From Hyphomicrobiales bacterium (GTDB lineage Bacteria; Pseudomonadota; Alphaproteobacteria; Rhizobiales; S144-23): a DNA stretch of 19,555 nucleotides. Position numbers and translations under genes: made by a program. The stretch spans positions 1 to 19,555 of the forward strand of contig WGBL01000014.1 of the NCBI GenBank assembly GCA_015494375.1, read 5' to 3'. The notes under the pieces are model-generated. The model did no database searches. It was given only the letters and a program-made list of their open reading frames with translations, and was not told the origin of the DNA. Shown piece after piece: positions 17,268 through 19,555 of this stretch. The stretch's first letter is position 1; the number at the start of each line of letters is the position of its first letter.

Positions 17268-17522
17268 TCAGCTCTCAAGCGCGCGCCGGCGGCGGTCGTA
17301 TTCCTCCTGATCGATCTCGCCGCGGGCCAGCCGCGCGTCGAGGATCTCGCGCGCGCTCGGGGCCGCCCCGGGCCGCTCTTTCGGAGCACCGCCGCCCGTC
17401 CCCGCCACCAGGCGGATGATCCAGATAAGGAGAAGGACCGCCAGCACCACCACGGCAATCATGAGGATAGGCCCGAGCCACATGCCGCCCCAGCCAAAGG
17501 GCATCCCATAACCGGTCATCAT
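17268..17522 (-). CDS. SHOCT-domain small membrane protein
   Basis: This 84-residue protein has a short Met/Gly-rich start (MMTGYGMPFGWGGMW), one membrane segment (about 16-40, LGPILMIAVVVLAVLLLIWIIRLV), a flexible Gly/Pro/Lys linker and a C-terminal SHOCT domain (about 55-84, AREILDARLARGEIDQEEYDRRRRAL). SHOCT domains are short helical modules often found at the end of small membrane proteins; their biochemical role is not established. GGAG lies eight bases upstream of the ATG at 17522. The gene is the first annotated frame after a CueR-type promoter and precedes the multicopper oxidase, so it is probably copper-induced. Met residues in the N-terminus could bind Cu(I), but that is speculation. 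Similar small SHOCT genes do occur next to copper-resistance genes in other bacteria. Confidence 0.85.
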   Translation of the reverse strand: MMTGYGMPFGWGGMWLGPILMIAVVVLAVLLLIWIIRLVAGTGGGAPKERPGAAPSAREILDARLARGEIDQEEYDRRRRALES

Positions 17523-17614
17523 CGCGCGATCTCCTTCTTGCTGCTACTTTGGCCCAAGCCACTCGCCCCGGCGATGGCCCGCTTCAACGGTGGAGGACGC
17601 GACATCGCGTCCAT
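17519..17614 (-). CDS. Possible 31-residue leader ORF
   Basis: Downstream of the second CueR-type promoter, a short frame starts at ATG 17614 (alternative ATG 17605) and ends in a TGA overlapping the SHOCT start (ATGA). The peptide MDAMSRPPPLKRAIAGASGL plus an 11-residue tail is basic and Pro-containing. There is no clear ribosome site and I recognise no family. The four-base overlap with a real gene is the only positive sign, and it could be chance. Confidence 0.15.
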   Translation of the reverse strand: MDAMSRPPPLKRAIAGASGLGQSSSKKEIAR

Positions 17615-17827
17615 GGAGTCTTGGTCTGACCGGCAGATGGTCCTTCCAGTAACTGGAAGGTCAAGGGCTTGGCCGGCACAAGTCGGCATTTTGAGCCGGC
17701 CCGCGACGCGCCGCCGCAGGCACCGGCCCGCGGCAATGGCGATTGGCCGACCGAACAAGGAGTGCTAAACGCTCGAGCAAGAACGCGAGCGTGCTTGGAG
17801 CGTGCGTGAATAAGGGATTTGCGGCAA
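17523..17827. other. Divergent intergenic region, copper operon / sugar dehydrogenase
   Basis: These 305 bases hold the CueR-type promoter (17634-17664), a possible leader frame towards the SHOCT gene (17519-17614) and, on the other side, the start region of the nucleotide-sugar dehydrogenase with AAGGGA at 17812-17817. An imperfect hairpin can be drawn between CGCTCGAGCAAG near 17770 and GTGCTTGGAGCG near 17791. No other gene is evident. Confidence 0.5.
17634..17664 (-). promoter_or_regulatory. CueR-type promoter of the SHOCT / multicopper oxidase operon
   Basis: On the minus strand TTGACC (-35, 17659-17664) is followed by a 19-base spacer and CATCTG (17634-17639) at the -10 position. The spacer contains CCTTCCAGTTACTGGAAGG, a perfect dyad apart from its centre and nearly identical to the site before the copper ATPase. 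The -10 match is poor, which is tolerable for an activated promoter but leaves the exact start uncertain. Confidence 0.8.
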
Positions 17828-19111
17828 ATGGGCCTGCCTAGCATCGAAGACATGCGCATCGCCGTTGTCGGGCTCGGCTATGTCGGCCTGCCGCTCGCCG
17901 TTCATATGGCGCGGCACTTCCCCGTCATCGGCTTTGACGTCGATCGCGCCCGCGTCGACGAGCTCCGCGCGGGCCGCGACCGCACCCGCGAAGTGACCGA
18001 CGAGGAGTTTGCGGCCGCCCGCACGCTGCGCTTGACCGCCGATCCCGGCGCGCTCGAGGGCGCAAATTTCCTCATCGTCACGGTGCCGACACCCATTGAC
18101 GAGGCACGGCGCCCCGACCTGTCGGCGCTGCGCATGGCGAGCAAGACGGTGGGCAAGGCTCTTCGCGAAGGCGCTATCGTTGTCTACGAGTCGACCGTCT
18201 ATCCCGGCGCCACCGAGGAGGTTTGCGTACCGATCCTCGAAGAGGTGTCGGGCCTCAAATACAATCGCGATTTTTTCGTCGGCTACTCGCCCGAGCGCAT
18301 CAATCCCGGCGATAGCGCGCATCGCTTGCCGAACATTCTCAAAGTGACTTCGGGCTCGACGCCCGAGGTGGCCGATCTCGTCGATGCCGTCTATGGCCGG
18401 GTGGTTGCGGCCGGCACGCACAAGGCAAGCTCGATCCGCGTCGCCGAGGCGGCCAAGGTCATCGAGAACATCCAGCGCGATGTGAATATCGCCCTCGTCA
18501 ACGAGCTGGCGATGCTGTTCAAGCAGTTGGGGCTCGATACGTCGGAGGTTCTCGAGGCGGCGGGCACCAAGTGGAATTTTCATCCCTATCGGCCGGGGCT
18601 TGTCGGCGGCCATTGCATTGGGGTCGATCCCTACTATCTCACGCACAAGGCGCAGTCGATCGGCTTTCACCCCGAGATGATCCTCGCCGGCCGGCGCATC
18701 AACGACGAAATGGCGTCGTTCGTGGCCACCGACATCATCAAGGCGATGCTCAGGCGCAAGCTCAGGATCAACAGCGCGCGCATTCTCGTCCTCGGGCTTA
18801 CGTTCAAGGAGAACTGCCCCGATCTGCGCAACACCAAGGTGGCCGAGCTCGTGCGCGAGCTCGAGGAGTTCGTGGCCGAGGTGGTGGTTCACGAGCCCCT
18901 GGCCGACCCCGCCGAGGCGCGTCGCGAATACGGCATCGAGATTGCCGCCACATTGCCCGACGGGCCGTTCGAGGCCATTGTGCTCGCAGTGCCGCATCGC
19001 GAGATCATGGCGCTTGCGCCCGCGCGCTTGCGGGCGCTCTTGAGCGATGCTGGTCTCATCTACGACCTCAAGGCGGCCCTTCCCAAAAACGCCAGCGACG
19101 TGCGGCTCTGA
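17828..19111 (+). CDS. Nucleotide-sugar dehydrogenase (UDP-HexNAc/UDP-glucose DH family)
   Basis: This NAD-dependent enzyme oxidises C6 of a nucleotide sugar in two steps to the uronic acid, supplying capsule, O-antigen or exopolysaccharide synthesis in the cytoplasm. The 427-residue product has the Rossmann motif GLGYVG (15-20), TVPTPID, ESTVYPGATEE, GYSPERINPGD, EAAKVIENIQRDVNIALVNE and the catalytic Cys263 in GGHCIGVDPYYL, then GLTFKENCPDLRNTK. The VDPYYLTHKA and SPERINPGD forms are those of the TviB/WbpA/CapL branch acting on UDP-N-acetylhexosamines, more than of UDP-glucose dehydrogenases, so UDP-GlcNAc or UDP-GalNAc is the likely substrate. The frame also has TTG 17819 and ATG 17852; ATG 17828 fits AAGGGA ten bases upstream. 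No other polysaccharide gene is in the window, so its pathway is open. Confidence 0.93.
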   Translation: MGLPSIEDMRIAVVGLGYVGLPLAVHMARHFPVIGFDVDRARVDELRAGRDRTREVTDEEFAAARTLRLTADPGALEGANFLIVTVPTPIDEARRPDLSALRMASKTVGKALREGAIVVYESTVYPGATEEVCVPILEEVSGLKYNRDFFVGYSPERINPGDSAHRLPNILKVTSGSTPEVADLVDAVYGRVVAAGTHKASSIRVAEAAKVIENIQRDVNIALVNELAMLFKQLGLDTSEVLEAAGTKWNFHPYRPGLVGGHCIGVDPYYLTHKAQSIGFHPEMILAGRRINDEMASFVATDIIKAMLRRKLRINSARILVLGLTFKENCPDLRNTKVAELVRELEEFVAEVVVHEPLADPAEARREYGIEIAATLPDGPFEAIVLAVPHREIMALAPARLRALLSDAGLIYDLKAALPKNASDVRL

Positions 19112-19155
19112 TGCGAGCACCCGCGACTCCGTCGGCCCCCAAGCGTCGATCCGAC

Positions 19156-19183
19156 GCGGGGCGGGGTTTGCAACCCGCCCCGT
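19156..19183 (+). terminator. GC-rich hairpin after the sugar dehydrogenase gene
   Basis: GGGGCGGGGTT (19158-19168) pairs with AACCCGCCCC (19172-19181) with one bulged G and a TGC loop, and can be extended by one or two pairs on the outside. It lies 45 bases after the stop codon. No T-tract follows, so intrinsic termination is uncertain. Confidence 0.45.
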
Positions 19184-19206
19184 CACGCGCCCGGCGGCTG
19201 GCAGGT

Positions 19207-19240
19207 CAGAAACCAGAAGTCTGAAGCCAGAAACCAGAAG
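19207..19240. repeat. 13-bp direct repeat, period 21
   Basis: CAGAAACCAGAAG occurs at 19207-19219 and 19228-19240, separated by TCTGAAGC. Strings of CAGAAG/CCAGAA units such as these are familiar intergenic repeats in many alphaproteobacterial genomes. Confidence 0.7.
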
Positions 19241-19292
19241 GGGGGCGTGGCGGGCGGCGCTGTCGTCCCCGAAATCCCGCGGCCGGAATGGG

Positions 19293-19555
19293 TGCGATCT
19301 TGCACCGCCTCTCCCCCACGGGATTGTCGGGGATCCATAACCCCGAACCTCTCAGAGGCATGGTGTTCATGGGCCCAGCAGGCTCGCAGCGGGTGAGCGA
19401 TCCGCGGCTGAGGGGGGGATGGACGCCATCCCCCCCTCAGCCGCGGATCGCTCACCCGCTGCGAGCCTGCTGGGCCCATGAACACCATGCCTCTGAGAGG
19501 TTCGGGGTTATGGATCCCCGACAATCCCGTGGGGGAGAGGCGGTGCAAGATCGCA
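19293..19555. repeat. Perfect long inverted repeat at right end
   Basis: Bases 19293-19422 are the reverse complement of 19426-19555, an uninterrupted 130-base stem around the three-base loop ACG, as far as I can check by hand. The sequence ends inside the right arm, so the true extent is unknown. Such perfection suggests a foldback created at a contig end, a recently formed palindrome, or a multi-copy intergenic palindromic element at which assembly stopped. The arm includes GGGATTGTCGGGGATCCATA, similar in style to dispersed intergenic elements of Alphaproteobacteria. Confidence 0.85.

Larger units (their letters stand above)
19112..19555. other. Repeat-rich intergenic region at right end
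   Basis: No gene is supported in these 444 bases. They contain, in order, a GC-rich hairpin just after the dehydrogenase gene, a pair of 13-base direct repeats, and a very long perfect palindrome reaching the end of the sequence. Reading frames through it translate to low-quality strings typical of non-coding repeats. Confidence 0.7.

Noticed and set aside
17765..19186. 473-residue minus-strand frame opposite the sugar dehydrogenase
   Set aside because: Antisense shadow of a gene with catalytic and NAD motifs intact.

Overview
The window is 19.6 kb of GC-rich DNA, almost certainly from an alphaproteobacterium. The evidence is the murB-ddl-ftsQ order with overlapping genes, the sequence character of MurB, Ddl and FtsQ, dense codon-biased reading frames with long antisense shadows, and intergenic palindromic repeats of a kind common in that class. 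I cannot place it below class. The length is irregular and both ends run into long inverted repeats, so this looks like a complete contig rather than an excerpt.

Layout, left to right. (1) Positions 1-238 are an imperfect giant inverted repeat. (2) 256-3250, minus strand: the end of a division and cell-wall cluster, murB, ddl, ftsQ, translationally coupled by short overlaps. The left end falls in the ftsQ-ftsA gap. (3) 3582-4649, minus: a patatin-like lipid hydrolase. (4) 4831-5439, minus: a polytopic membrane protein resembling DUF6580. (5) 5838-7049, minus: an FAD-dependent, NAD(P)H-linked ferredoxin reductase-type oxidoreductase. (6) 7424-12838, plus: a complete five-gene peptide-type ABC importer (binding protein, two permeases, two ATPases). 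(7) 12954-15470, minus: a copper-type P1B ATPase with two YHS domains and a heavy-metal-binding domain at its N-terminus. (8) 15607-17522, minus: a SHOCT-domain membrane protein followed by a Tat-exported multicopper oxidase that is split by an apparent one-base deletion. (9) 17828-19111, plus: a nucleotide-sugar dehydrogenase. (10) 19112-19555: repeats, ending in a perfect 130-bp-arm palindrome.

The best-supported system is copper homeostasis. Two almost identical dyads of the form CCTTCCAGTnACTGGAAGG, each inside a 19-bp spacer behind a TTGACC -35 box, lie in front of the ATPase gene and of the SHOCT/oxidase operon. This is the architecture of CueR (MerR-family) promoters, so the two units form a small regulon: the ATPase exports Cu(I), the periplasmic oxidase would detoxify Cu(I), and the SHOCT protein is an uncharacterised third member. 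No cueR gene is present, so the regulator must be elsewhere.

The ABC importer has a strong hairpin between the binding-protein gene and the first permease gene, covering the permease start codon. That would explain higher expression of the binding protein. Other oddities are a low-GC patch inside ddl, short tandem duplications in several intergenic regions (one duplicating the last codons and stop of a gene), and foldback structures at both ends that are either real repeats, assembly foldbacks or, least likely, telomere-like ends. I did not find a clearly new multi-gene system. The copper-regulated SHOCT protein and the terminal palindromes are the most worthwhile leads.
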